From the NCBI RefSeq assembly GCF_003576645.1, contig NC_044930.1, forward strand, positions 24,189,706-24,253,705: a stretch of 64,000 bases of DNA, in the 5' to 3' direction. A program made the position numbers and the translations under genes. This stretch comes from Ipomoea triloba. Lineage: Eukaryota > Streptophyta > Magnoliopsida > Solanales > Convolvulaceae. Below are positions 13,068 to 22,819 of the stretch, one piece after another. Every line of letters starts with the position of its first letter. Position 1 is the stretch's first letter. Under the pieces are notes generated by a model, which saw only the letters and a list, made by a program, of their open reading frames with translations, ran no database searches and was not told the origin of the DNA.

Positions 13068-13524
13068 TGTTGTAAATAATATTAATAATAACTATGATAG
13101 TGATAATATGAAATGAAGAAACTGAAATGGAAAACACCGAAACTAGAAGAAGGAAGAAGCACTTTCATTGATGTTTCTGAGATAATCTTTTCAAAGAGTG
13201 GAGGGGGTATTTATACTATCAGGAGTGGAGTAAACAAATATATATATCTACAGTAATTGCACATAATTGTCCTAGTCTGGATGGATTTGTCAAACGCCTA
13301 AAAGCTTAGCTGCCAGCCTAAAGTCACGGGTTCAATTCCCCTAACCCATAGCTTTTGACTCCATCCTGAACTAGCTTTCCAGACAACATTTAGTTATTAA
13401 ATGTTCTGCAATCTATCACCAACAGCCGTGATAGCTAAGTAGATTAGATTTTAGTTTTTAAGTGAATGTTCCAAGGTTCGAACCACAACTTGGACATCCA
13501 CTATTTTCCTTTTGTTTCATAACA
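13068..13524 (-). repeat. 3' LTR of the minus-strand copia element
   Basis: 457 bp, identical to 19133-19589 except C at 13295 against T at 19360. On the minus strand it starts TGTTATGAAAC and ends TTACAACA. A minus-strand TATA-like GTATAAATAC lies at about 13207-13217. Two tRNA-like box-B sequences (GGGTTCAATTCC near 13329 and GGTTCGAACC near 13475) sit inside it on the plus strand. Confidence 0.92.
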
Positions 13525-13554
13525 CTCCCCCTTGGATGTCCAAAAGATGAACAC

Positions 13555-14180
13555 TATATTGCCTCGTTAAAAACCTTACCAAAGAAAAACCCATTGGGGA
13601 AAAATTTTGGATAAGGGAAAAAGAGTACAATATGTGCTCCCCCTGATCAAGACATCATTGAAGATCAAGTTCGTGTGCTCCTCCTTGTTTCTAAAGATTT
13701 TTGAGATGATGCCATATTGATTAACAGCATTTTCATTGGCCATCATCTTATCATACACATGCCTCATTAAAAACCTCGCTAGAAAAACCCTGTGGGAAAA
13801 ACCTAGCCGAGGGAAAAAGAGTACATGGTACGTCTAATTATGTATTGCACTGGTTGCCTCATTAAAAACCTTATGCTAAGAAAACCAGTGGGAAAAAACT
13901 TAGCTAAGGAAAAAGAGTACAACCATAAATCATTCATGACCTTCAGGGTCTAATCTTCGGGATAACCAGTCATAAACTTTCAGTGTATAATCTTCAGGAT
14001 TACTAGATTATACTCATGCCTCGTTAAAAACCTCATTAGAAAAACCCAGTGGGAAAAACCTAATGAGGAAAAGAGTACATGATATATGTTAAATTATGTG
14101 TTGCACCGGTTGCCTCATTAAAAACCTTACGCTAAGAAAACCCAATGGGAAAAACTTAGTTAAGGGAAAAAGAGTGCAAC
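13555..14180 (-). repeat. Degenerate repeats in the 3' untranslated region of the copia element
   Basis: Five or so imperfect modules follow the plan GCCTCATTAAAAACCTT...AGAAAACCCAGTGGGAAAAA...GGAAAAAGAGTACA (plus strand). Each module is itself partly symmetric: gctaag near the left half pairs with cttagc near the right half, so transcripts could form hairpins. Such modules lie between the end of pol and the polypurine tract in many plant copia elements (my recollection of the family). The position fits here, next to the PPT at 13525-13540. Confidence 0.7.
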
Positions 14181-16500
14181 CATAACCCCAATATAAACTT
14201 CAGGGCATAATATTCATGATTCAAGTAAATGATACTCCCCCTGAAGGTAACATTCTTCAAATCCCTTATATGAAATATATCTCCAAAATATAGAAAGGGA
14301 TTTTGTGAACAAATATGTTCAACTATTAATGGGGTAAATAATCTCGTGACTCTTCTAGAGCTCACGTGGGTATAATACTGATATCATAATATACTCATTT
14401 ATCATAGATGCAACACTATCTTCATTGTCTCCTTATAAGACAATGCGGTAAAAACCTAGTATAACCAGTTTTGGGGACTTGGCATCGTTGGGATCAAATA
14501 ATAATAGCCAGTACCCAAGTAGCCCATTAAAAACCATACATTGGTTTCTCACATAATTGCCAAAATCTTTTGTAACTCAAAGATATTGGAGGATATGTTA
14601 AACACCGTTCCAATATTTCATTATAGGAGGAGCACTAAATGTTGCTAGAAATTTCATCGCATATAAAATATCAGGCCTGATGCGATTATGGAACTTCTGG
14701 TCCCTATATGGTGCTCCAACGATAATGAATTAATGGACTTTTTGGTTCCACGATATCCTTATTATACTCTTTGAGCTTTAAACGATTCTTTATCTACTTC
14801 AAGAGATATAACCTTTAGTGTGATAAGTATCATGAGTCTAAACGGTTCCTTATCTACTTCAAGAGACATAACCGTTAAATGATACTTATTCATACAAAAT
14901 ATTCAAGGCATTTTTCAAGTAGGCTAACTGGTGTATAAAACTTCTTCAAGAAAAGCTCGATCTTCAGGTCGAGATAATACTTGGGGTTTCCCAAGTCTTT
15001 CGTTTCAAAAACTCCGTCTTTTAGGCATGAGCTAACATTATCAAATGTAGCAACTCTACGCTCATTAGCAACCCCTTAAAGAACACTTCTGGCTCATTAC
15101 CCTACTACTTGAGAGAGTAACTTCTCCAGTCGCAATCCTTTAAAGATCACATAATGACACGTAATATACTCATATTCATTTCCTTCTTCAGGATGGAAAT
15201 TACTGAGTCTAATGACCCATAATTATGCGGTCATGACGTATATCAGCTGCATATCTAATTTTATCATTCTGCCAATGATGTTATGTAGCGGAACTTAATG
15301 TCATCCTACGCGGGAGATTAAAATCAATCAAGGGTCTCTGCGTGAACCCATGAGCTACAAAACTCGCTTTATATTATACCACCTCATCATTCTCAATTTA
15401 TCTTTCGTACAAACACCCATTTGTAACCAACGAGGTTACAATCAATGGTGTACGTGCCATAAAGAGAATGTATTTTAGCGAGTTGAGCTATGCCTTAATT
15501 GCTCTTTTAAATATTCAATAATGAGGATGCTTCTAGCACCTCACCTGGATCCAGTTTATTTAAATGAGCAATTATATAGGCTCGTGTTGTCGACAACTAT
15601 TATAATTTTCTCCCACATTCATGACAATTTCTAAATTAACCAGATCGTTGACATTTCCCAAAGATATTAGGATCTGGCGTTCCGCATCCCTAGTATTACG
15701 TTTGACCGGTACACTTTACTAGGGTTTTCGTCATCTGGACGAACGTCTTCAGGACATTATTCTCATCAAGATAAGAGTGGTAATGTTTCTTTACTAGATC
15801 TAGTATTGTGTTCCTTATCTCATAAACTGATAGACCTCCTACACTTCTGGTGTGTCAAGGAGTATCAGTAGAGATATACGATCTAAATTGGGAATTAAAT
15901 ATAAGACCTAGTCACTCTTTTCTGATCAGCATGATCAGTATATATATTTGGCAGATTATTTGCTAATATTGCAAATAGATTATCTTCTGAACTTCTGGTT
16001 CAGTATAACTAGTACGTGGATTTAACTAATGAAGATTTTTCCATTCCATGGAACTTCTCGGCATTTTTATTAAATTTAGGCCTTATCTCCCCCTAATGCC
16101 GAGAACCGATCTTCATTAAGTATGCAATCAGCGTATCTATTGATCCCTAATAATAGACTCTAGGTATTTAGACAATCAGACGAAGTTCTATGATCGTCAT
16201 ATATATATACCTAGTTTTATTCAATAGCCCTTAGAGATACGCTATGGAGGTGATATAGTAAAATAGACTGCATACTAAGAATATAAACGCAGATTTGGGA
16301 AATGTTTATCACATACGTACTAGGTGTATGGGGGAATAATCATGATATGCAGTGTGTCAGATTTCATAAACAGTAGTATATCAAATTAGACTCCCATATA
16401 ATTTGAAAATTTTCATTTAAGCATGCTACATAAAATAATCATGCAAATAGGGAGACTACTGTCTGACTTATCAATATTTAGCCCAAATCAATGTTAGCCC
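14150..16500 (-). pseudogene. Decayed copia pol: integrase C-part, RT and RNase H remnants
   Basis: Fragmentary minus-strand similarity to copia pol runs in the expected order from high to low coordinates. Integrase-like peptides lie about 16500-16250 (HDYSPIHLV and AVYFTISPP). The linker ending in LGGDK is near 16090, with a region rich in NEVQ-like remnants after it. An RT start-like NLVGYKWVFVRK is at about 15440-15405, an RT fragment resembling KDLGNPKYYLDLKIE at about 15000-14940, and the C-terminal end near 14250-14220 just before a CAGGGGGAG tract. Every segment carries stops and frameshifts, so no functional product is possible. I give only short landmarks and attempt no reconstruction. 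Confidence 0.75.
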
Positions 16501-16658
16501 TGACAAATCAGTATTCCCTAAAGATGTTTGAAAACCGCAATCGTTGTAAACAGAAAGATGCGATAATTGTTATCTTTTCACAGGAATCACGAGACAACAG
16601 ACTTTGAAATACTCAATCGGTTCAAACAGTATTAGCATTCTAATACCGATTGCTCATT

Positions 16659-16667
16659 GCTATAAAT
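16659..16667 (+). promoter_or_regulatory. TATA-box candidate for the RWP-RK gene
   Basis: GCTATAAAT on the plus strand lies about 105-110 bp upstream of the RWP-RK ATG, a usual distance for a plant core promoter with a short leader. Only position and sequence support it. The surrounding DNA is AT-rich, so chance occurrence is possible. Confidence 0.4.
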
Positions 16668-16771
16668 TCATTATCCGTTTTTCCCTTTTGCCATTCTATC
16701 GCTCACATTCACTTCTGAGCATTCACCGTTCTAGACATATTACTCGTTTACTTCTTTTGTACTTTTTGCAA

Positions 16772-17696
16772 ATGGCAAATACTACTAATTCCTCATCTCA
16801 GGATAATTCTTCCTTTTGGGATGAGATTCACCTATCACCGTTAAGGGATAGTGCACAGAGTACAGATCATACTTCTGTGGGAGATTTTGAGAATGCTCCA
16901 CCAGAATTGAACGAGATAGTTGGTAAGGGTTCAACCATTTTCTAGAATTCTTATTCTATAAGTGTGATATTAACTTATAGCTTTTAATGCAGGTACTGCA
17001 GTTACAGATGTTGTGGTTGCAGACCAAAGCAATACTGTAGTGGTAGAGGAAGATAATACCATTACAACGGTAGATGTAGCAAATATAAATGCCAATGTAT
17101 TTATTGGGAGAAAGAGGACTAGGAGAACCTTTTGTGATACTACCACACTAACTTTTGAAAAGTTTTCTAAATATTTCTATTTGACCGCTGATCAAGCTGC
17201 AGAAGAATTGCAGGTCGGGCGAGCAACTTTCAAGAAAAAATGTAGGGAAGTAGGGATTGCCTACTGGCCTTATCGGAAACTTGTGAGTTTGGACAGGCTA
17301 TTAGCAAATGTCCAGGTAATTTCTAATTTTCTTTCAACTTGATATTTTGAAGTAGGTTTAACACAATTTGCGGTGTAGGAATTCGGTGAAATCAAAGATC
17401 AAGCTGAACTGCAAAGGGTAATAAAGGGGCTAGAAGATGAGAAGAAAGCGATTTTACAAAATCCAAACATAGAGTTGGCTGAGGCAACAACAAGACTCAG
17501 AGACAAATGTGACAGGAATAGTTCTAAAAAGAGAAGGTATATAGATCCGACAGCTATTCCTTCAACTATTCCAGAGAGTTCATCACAAGTTCCTATATTT
17601 CCTGATATTCCTGAATTAGCACCAGAGGACATACAGGAAGTACTCGCTTTGTTAGATGAAGATGTTCCTCCTCCCAATAATACTACTGACAATTAA
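16772..17696 (+). CDS. RWP-RK domain protein, 3 exons, inside a copia element
   Basis: Exons 16772-16922, 16993-17315 and 17379-17696 join in frame across GT-AG introns to a 263-residue protein. Residues about 103-158 form an RWP-RK-type DNA-binding domain: LTFEKFSKYF, a helix with QAAEELQVGRATFKKKCRE, then YWPYRK at 141-146. W, P, R and K of the signature are kept, but the first R of RWPxRK is Y. A basic GRKRTRR stretch and a later KKRR are possible nuclear signals. The segment after the domain is rich in E, K, L and Q and could be a coiled coil, as in RKD-type factors. RWP-RK proteins act in nitrogen responses (NLP) or egg/gametophyte identity (RKD); the small size is RKD-like, which is inference. 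The ATG at 16772 is the first in frame. A plus-strand TATAAAT at about 16661 lies upstream. The gene runs antisense to its host retroelement and keeps its introns, which argues for capture at DNA level. Confidence 0.82.
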
Positions 17697-19132
17697 AAAA
17701 AATTATGACTTATTGTTCATCTTAAACTTCCTCATCAACTTGATCATTTAATATGCTTCTTTCAAGCATATATATAGCCTTTAAAATTTAGGCATCACAT
17801 TAAATATCATAGTTCACATCCATTTTCAATATATGATATTTATGGATAGCATATACCAAATACGCATGCATATTAATCCCATAATTTTGATAAGCATATC
17901 AAAACATTTATAGCAAATGGGATAAATCATATGGCATATATTTATAAACCATAATGGAGCAAATTGAGACAAAAACAATTGTCACATAATATTCATATAT
18001 ACATCATCATATAATATATGAAATGGTGATCTAGAATGTGTGTGACAATATTCAATTATGCTCTCAAAATTTAATCATCAAACAAATATATATGGACCAT
18101 ATTCTTGTCTAAAACATGCCATAATAATAATTCTAGGAAATATGATAATTCCTAATAATATTTCACTAGTGCACAGAATAATCATTTGCACATAATTATC
18201 ATATATATGGCATTGATAATATTATATCATATTAAAATATGAATAGACTAACCTCTTCGGAGTATGGTCAAAATCTCCGATATAATATTTCAATTACCGA
18301 TTCCGCTATAATCCCATGCTTTTTGATTCCTTGCTCAATAAAGTGTGATCAAATTAAATAATTCAATATATATAATTTCCACCAATTACTTCATAATTGG
18401 TGATTCCTTGCTCTGGGTTCCAATATCTCCGTGAACTGCTAGTTTGCTACAAGCATCTTTGGTATACTCAACGACAAAAACTTCACATCTCCATTAAAAG
18501 CACAGTACAAGTATCTTTGGTCTAATATGTCAGATTTTATTATAATATAATATATTATACTAGCACGTACAATATATAAAACATATATACTCCGTATATG
18601 TTTATGATATATGGGTAGTAGCCTTACCCCTATTCAATATAGATAGATATTAGATAGGGTAGCATAGAATAGCCTTTCGGCTATGTAGTATATACTGTGT
18701 ATATACATATATTTTAATAATAATAATATATAAATATGAAAGATTGTTATGTTCTGGGAGACAAAGCAGTACCTAATCCTTTGTCATCTTCTTTATTATT
18801 CAAACCTTAGCTTTTGTGACTTGGTCGAAGTTAAAGCATTTCCAGTGTTGCCACCTTCATTCCTCCCTCCAAGCTTACTGGCGCAATCTTGCGTTCATTC
18901 TGCATAATTCCAAACAGTAAAATACTAACAAAATATTTGTTATTTTGTGCTTTTCAAGAGAAATAAAGAAGGTTGAGAAGCTAAGGGAGATAGTTGCAGA
19001 TGGGGTAAAAGGGAGAGAGATCGTCGCATGAAGAAGACGAGAGGCGGGCAGCGTCGTTGGTTTAGTTTTCGCCGGAAAAAATGGTGAAAGTAATTATTGT
19101 GAATTTGGGGTAGAGCACTCGTGCTGATAACG
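17697..19132. other. Unassigned interior of the copia element
   Basis: This is AT-rich DNA downstream of the RWP-RK stop, where gag and the start of pol would be expected on the minus strand. I find no recognisable gag, protease or zinc-knuckle remnant. The last 250 bp (about 18880-19132) are GC-richer and would be the 5' leader of the element. A short minus frame near 18920 (starting MQNERKIAP) is the only gag-like possibility and is too short to call. The gag region appears to have been replaced when the RWP-RK gene was acquired. Confidence 0.5.
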
Positions 19133-19589
19133 TGTTGTAAATAATATTAATAATAACTATGATAGTGATAATATGAAATGAAGAAACTGAAATGGAAAAC
19201 ACCGAAACTAGAAGAAGGAAGAAGCACTTTCATTGATGTTTCTGAGATAATCTTTTCAAAGAGTGGAGGGGGTATTTATACTATCAGGAGTGGAGTAAAC
19301 AAATATATATATCTACAGTAATTGCACATAATTGTCCTAGTCTGGATGGATTTGTCAAATGCCTAAAAGCTTAGCTGCCAGCCTAAAGTCACGGGTTCAA
19401 TTCCCCTAACCCATAGCTTTTGACTCCATCCTGAACTAGCTTTCCAGACAACATTTAGTTATTAAATGTTCTGCAATCTATCACCAACAGCCGTGATAGC
19501 TAAGTAGATTAGATTTTAGTTTTTAAGTGAATGTTCCAAGGTTCGAACCACAACTTGGACATCCACTATTTTCCTTTTGTTTCATAACA
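19133..19589 (-). repeat. 5' LTR of the minus-strand copia element
   Basis: 457 bp, one mismatch to 13068-13524 over the full length with no indels. The minus-strand TATA-like GTATAAATAC at about 19272-19282 would drive leftward transcription through the element. It is flanked on the right by the CAAGG target duplication (19590-19594) and on the left, inside the element, by the PBS-like sequence. Confidence 0.92.
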
Positions 19590-19599
19590 CAAGGGACAA

Positions 19600-20228
19600 G
19601 AAAAACTTATTCTTTAATACTGTAAGTGTAAAATCTGTTTTGTGATTTGTCCAACATGATTTTTTTGCTTACATAGTATTTCAGGGAAAGAAGAGACAGG
19701 AAACCTTAATTACATAGTTTCTACAGGGAAATAGAATACATAATTTTTCAGAAACTTAAAAAGTGCTCATTACATTTTTCATTTAAAATTTCAACATTCC
19801 TTTGAACATTTTTTTAAACAAGGAAATGATTGAAGATATAACAGATTTTGAAGGGATTTAAATTAACAAAAAGTGAAGGGGATATGAGGGAAACAAGAAT
19901 ATATCAGTAAGGTGGTCTAGTCTTGACTGCAATCTTCTGCATGCGTTATTTGGTCCAGTTCCGGTGATCTCTCGTGTAATTTTCTTCGGTCGCCGGAATT
20001 GGGCTCATCTCGTCGCCGGCATGCATTTCTCAATCGTGAAAGGTTGCTCCACCGGCTGTCTTGATTGCTGATGGGCGGTGGTCTCATGGGACTTCTCAAT
20101 TAAAACTTGGCGGTGCATTATATTTATTTCATGGGGATTACATTACACATAATAATTTTAAATGCACAAGCTAGGCTTTTTAATTTATTTGTGCTCCTTT
20201 GCTCCCATGGTACGTAGTTTATTACTTA
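19600..20228. other. Gene-free stretch between two mobile elements
   Basis: No supportable gene. The minus frame at about 19917-20099 is rich in R, S and P, matches no family I recognise and has no start context, so it is left out. Confidence 0.5.
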
Positions 20229-20383
20229 GAGTTAATACCCGATTTGGTCCCTCGATTATTAGGATTTCACCACTTTGGTTTTCGACTTTTAAATTTATCC
20301 AATTTCATCCTCAACTATGCAATTTCTTTCCGAAATGATCCTTGGTCCAAACAACCGTTTATTAGACGTTAAAACTGAGGATA

Positions 20384-21284
20384 GAAATGTAATTTCATTA
20401 GCTTTGCCTTACCAGTTGTTCCTTTTCATCTCAGTTTTTGGCTTCGTTTACAGAACAACAAGGTTGCAAAAATCGCGCCTAGGCGCTAGGCGGCTAGCGG
20501 CCGCCGCGAGGAAGGCCTGAATCGGCCTCCTCCGCGGCTGGCCGCCTAGGCGGTCTAGGCGGCCGGCTAGGCGGACCAGGAGCCGCCGCCCCGTCTCAAC
20601 CCCCGCCCTTTTTTTTTTTTTTTTTTTTTTTCCACCGGAAAGAGAGATGTATTGCATGCGATGAGATTTCAAATCTGATGGCAATGGAAAGCGTAGTCTT
20701 GAAATGTAATTTCATTAGCTTTGCCTTACCAGTTGTTCCTTTTCATCTCAGTTGTTGGCTTCGTTTACAGAACAACAAGGTTGCAAAAATCGCGGCTAGG
20801 CGCTAGGCGACTAGCGGCCGCCGCGAGGAAGACCTGAATCGGCCTCCTCCGCGGCTGGCCGCCTAGGCGGACCAGGAGGCGCCTAGCTGGCCGCCCCGTC
20901 TCAACCCCCGCCCTTTTTTTTTTCCACCGGAAAGAGAGATGTATTGCATGCGATGAGATTTCAAATCTGATGGCAATGGAAAGCGTAGTCTTGAAATGTA
21001 ATTTCATTAGCTTTGCCTTACCAGTTGTTCCTTTTCATCTCAGTTGTTGGCTTCGTTTACAGAACAACAAGGTTGCAAAAATCGCGGCTAGGCGCTAGGC
21101 GACTAGCGGCCGCCGCGAGGAAGACCTGAATCGGCCTCCTCCGCGGCTGGCCGCCTAGGCGGACCAGGAGGCGCCTAGCTGGCCGCCCCGTCTCAACCCC
21201 CGCCCTTTTTTTTTTCCACCGGAAAGAGAGATGTATTGCATGCGATGAGATTTCAAATCTGATGGCAATGGAAAGCGTAGTCTT
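20384..21284. repeat. Tandem triplication of about 292-317 bp across the hAT edge
   Basis: Three head-to-tail units lie at 20384-20700, 20701-20992 and 20993-21284. Units 2 and 3 appear identical at 292 bp; unit 1 is longer through extra GCCTAGGCGG-like and poly-T sequence. Each unit includes MULE-interior sequence, the CAGAACAA target duplication and the first part of the hAT element. The amplification therefore happened after the hAT inserted. Confidence 0.85.
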
Positions 21285-21822
21285 CGCTTCTGGAGAAGAT
21301 TTTGATGCCAGAGGAGGTATATGTCGACGTCGTAGGTTGGATGGCGTAGCTTCTCTTCCGGTGATGGAGGCGCGAGGTTGGCACGGTGGACCTGTGGATG
21401 GAGGCGCGAGGTTAGCACGGTGGTTGGCCTGCGGTCGGCGAGATTGGAGCCTAGAGATCGCCGGTCTGAAGGCTGGTGGTCCGTGGTTGGCAATGAAGTT
21501 TAAATGTCGCCGGTTGAAGCCTTGGAGTTGGCAATGGAGTGTATAGCTGTACTCACTGTAGGTCTTGAAAATTGATAATTTGTCTTGGAAATGTAAAGCC
21601 TTAAAAGTTGCCGGTGGAATGCTTTCACAATTAATATATTGGATTATTGGATGCAATGTACATTAACCTGGGAACTTATATCTTCTTGGACTTTGGGAAA
21701 TTTGAGGTGTCTTTTAATAAAAAAAAAAATTAAATCTGGCTCCTAGGTGCCGAAAAATCGGCGCCTAGGCGCTAGGCGCCCCCCGGGCGCCTAGGGGGCG
21801 CCTAGCGTCTTTTTCAACATTG
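20459..21822. mobile_element. hAT-like element with GCGCCTAGGCG-rich arms
   Basis: The 8-bp sequence CAGAACAA flanks the element exactly (20451-20458 and 21823-21830), the hAT hallmark. The termini CAAGGTTGCAAAAATCG and TTTTTCAACATTG are imperfect inverses, each followed inward by CCTAGGCGC/GCGCCTAGG palindromic sequence. Because of the tandem triplication, the left end occurs three times; counting from the last one (21068) the original element is 755 bp. No transposase is encoded, so it is non-autonomous. A related element lies at 35528-35867. Confidence 0.8.
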
Positions 21823-21989
21823 CAGAACAAAGAAAGATAAACCCCTAAATCCTAAAAGCTAACCCCTAATCTCAAAATCTATAAACTAAAAGTTGAGATG
21901 AAAACACAATTGAGCTTACCAAAGGTCGATGACGATGGGGAAGGATCGAGTTGCTCGGTGAGTGTGGAAGTTGGGGAAGGATTGAGCAG

Positions 21990-22450
21990 CTCCGCAAAGC
22001 CCTTTCCGTTCAAACAAGATGGGGAAGGGTTCGCCATATGCGCCACCAACTACTAGGGCCACGACTACACCGAGGGGGGGTTGAAGGCTCGCATACCGGA
22101 CATCAACCCCGTCGACGACGATTGCGTAGCGTTCTTCGACTCGTTCCATGATCACCACGTGCCGCCGAAGCTACCTCCATTCCTTTACGCCGAGTCCCTC
22201 GGCGGCGCAATTGCTCTGCTCATAACCCTCCACTGCGGCGATTCCGCCCACAAACGGCGCTTCGACGACGTTCTTTTGAACGGGGCCATGTGCAGCATCA
22301 GGGATAAGTTCAAACCGTCGTGGCCACTAGAGCATTTCCTTGACATTTCCGCATACTAAATCCCGACTTGGCACACAAAGAAGGAAGATCAAAGATTCAA
22401 AGATCCGGTTGAAACTCATGAAAATTAAGGTGGAAGAAACTCAAGAAAAA
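21990..22450 (+). pseudogene. Alpha/beta-hydrolase (monoacylglycerol lipase-like) fragment
   Basis: The plus-strand reading includes ARIPDINPVDDDCVAFFDS, then FLYAESLGGAIALL with the nucleophile-elbow serine, then VLLNGAMC and KPSWPLEHFLDIS. This order matches the middle of plant monoacylglycerol lipase-like hydrolases (Hydrolase_4 family). Part of the upstream lid/strand region is present (GFAICATNY then a stop, then GHDY). A stop follows DISAY. The Asp and His of the triad are absent, so the fragment cannot be active. It lies inside the Mutator-like element and is best read as captured coding sequence. Confidence 0.75.
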
Positions 22451-22819
22451 AATCAGTATTCTCCTCCTAATCTTAATTTGTCTATTTTCTTGAATTATAT
22501 CTTTATAGATATGCTAATTCTCCATATGCCGAGTGTTTTTTTAGGTTTGTTGTTGGCATCAATAACTCTTGATTTCTATAAAATCACTAAAACACTCTGG
22601 ATTTCACAATCTTAAGTTATTAAGTGTATTATTAGGGAAGAAGATGAGTGCTAATTTAATTTTTCTATTTTACCCTTGAAAGTAGACTGAAAAACATACT
22701 GAGGACCATTTTGGGTAACATTTGCATAGTTGATGATGCAATTGGTCAATTTTGAAAGTCAAGGACCAAAGTGGTGAATCCTCATAGTCAAGAGACCAAA
22801 GCGGTGAACTGGTGTTGAA

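Larger units (their letters stand above)
13063..19594 (-). mobile_element. Ty1/copia-type LTR retrotransposon carrying an antisense RWP-RK gene
   Basis: The complete element runs 13068-19589 between perfect CAAGG target duplications (13063-13067, 19590-19594). The LTRs are 457 bp, TG...CA. Orientation is minus: a purine tract CCAAGGGGGAG (minus sense) directly precedes the left LTR, and a PBS-like TTATCAGCACGAG (minus sense) follows the right LTR. Between the LTRs, reading leftward, are an unassigned 5' region, an RWP-RK gene on the opposite strand, a decayed integrase/RT/RNase H region and a repetitive 3' untranslated region. The LTRs differ at only one base although pol is full of stops, so the element probably moved recently using proteins supplied in trans. 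Confidence 0.9.
20229..22817. mobile_element. Mutator-like element (Pack-MULE type) with nested hAT
   Basis: The left end (20229-about 20360) and the right end (about 22690-22817, read inverted) share ordered words: TTTGGTC near the terminus, TTCACCACTTTGGT, TCGACTTT/TTGACTTT and CATC-TCAACTATGCAA. They form a diverged terminal inverted repeat of roughly 130 bp. The interior holds a hydrolase gene fragment and a separate hAT-like element. I could not see a clean 9-bp target duplication, so the exact ends are approximate. Confidence 0.6.

Noticed and set aside
13320..13350. Possible tRNA gene at the GGGTTCAATTCC sequence
   Set aside because: No full cloverleaf can be drawn: no matching acceptor stem and no anticodon arm at the right spacing. 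At most it is a SINE remnant in the LTR.
16604..16771. Upstream extension of the RWP-RK first exon
   Set aside because: The frame is open but begins at a non-ATG codon, overlaps the TATA-like sequence and encodes a hydrophobic stretch unrelated to RWP-RK proteins. The first ATG is at 16772.
17399..17692. 97-residue minus open frame opposite RWP-RK exon 3
   Set aside because: It is the antisense shadow of exon 3, whose frame continues the spliced RWP-RK protein.
20448..21656. Several Arg/Ala/Pro-rich frames in the GC-rich repeats
   Set aside because: They follow the CCTAGGCG palindromes of the hAT element and its tandem copies; no domain is present.
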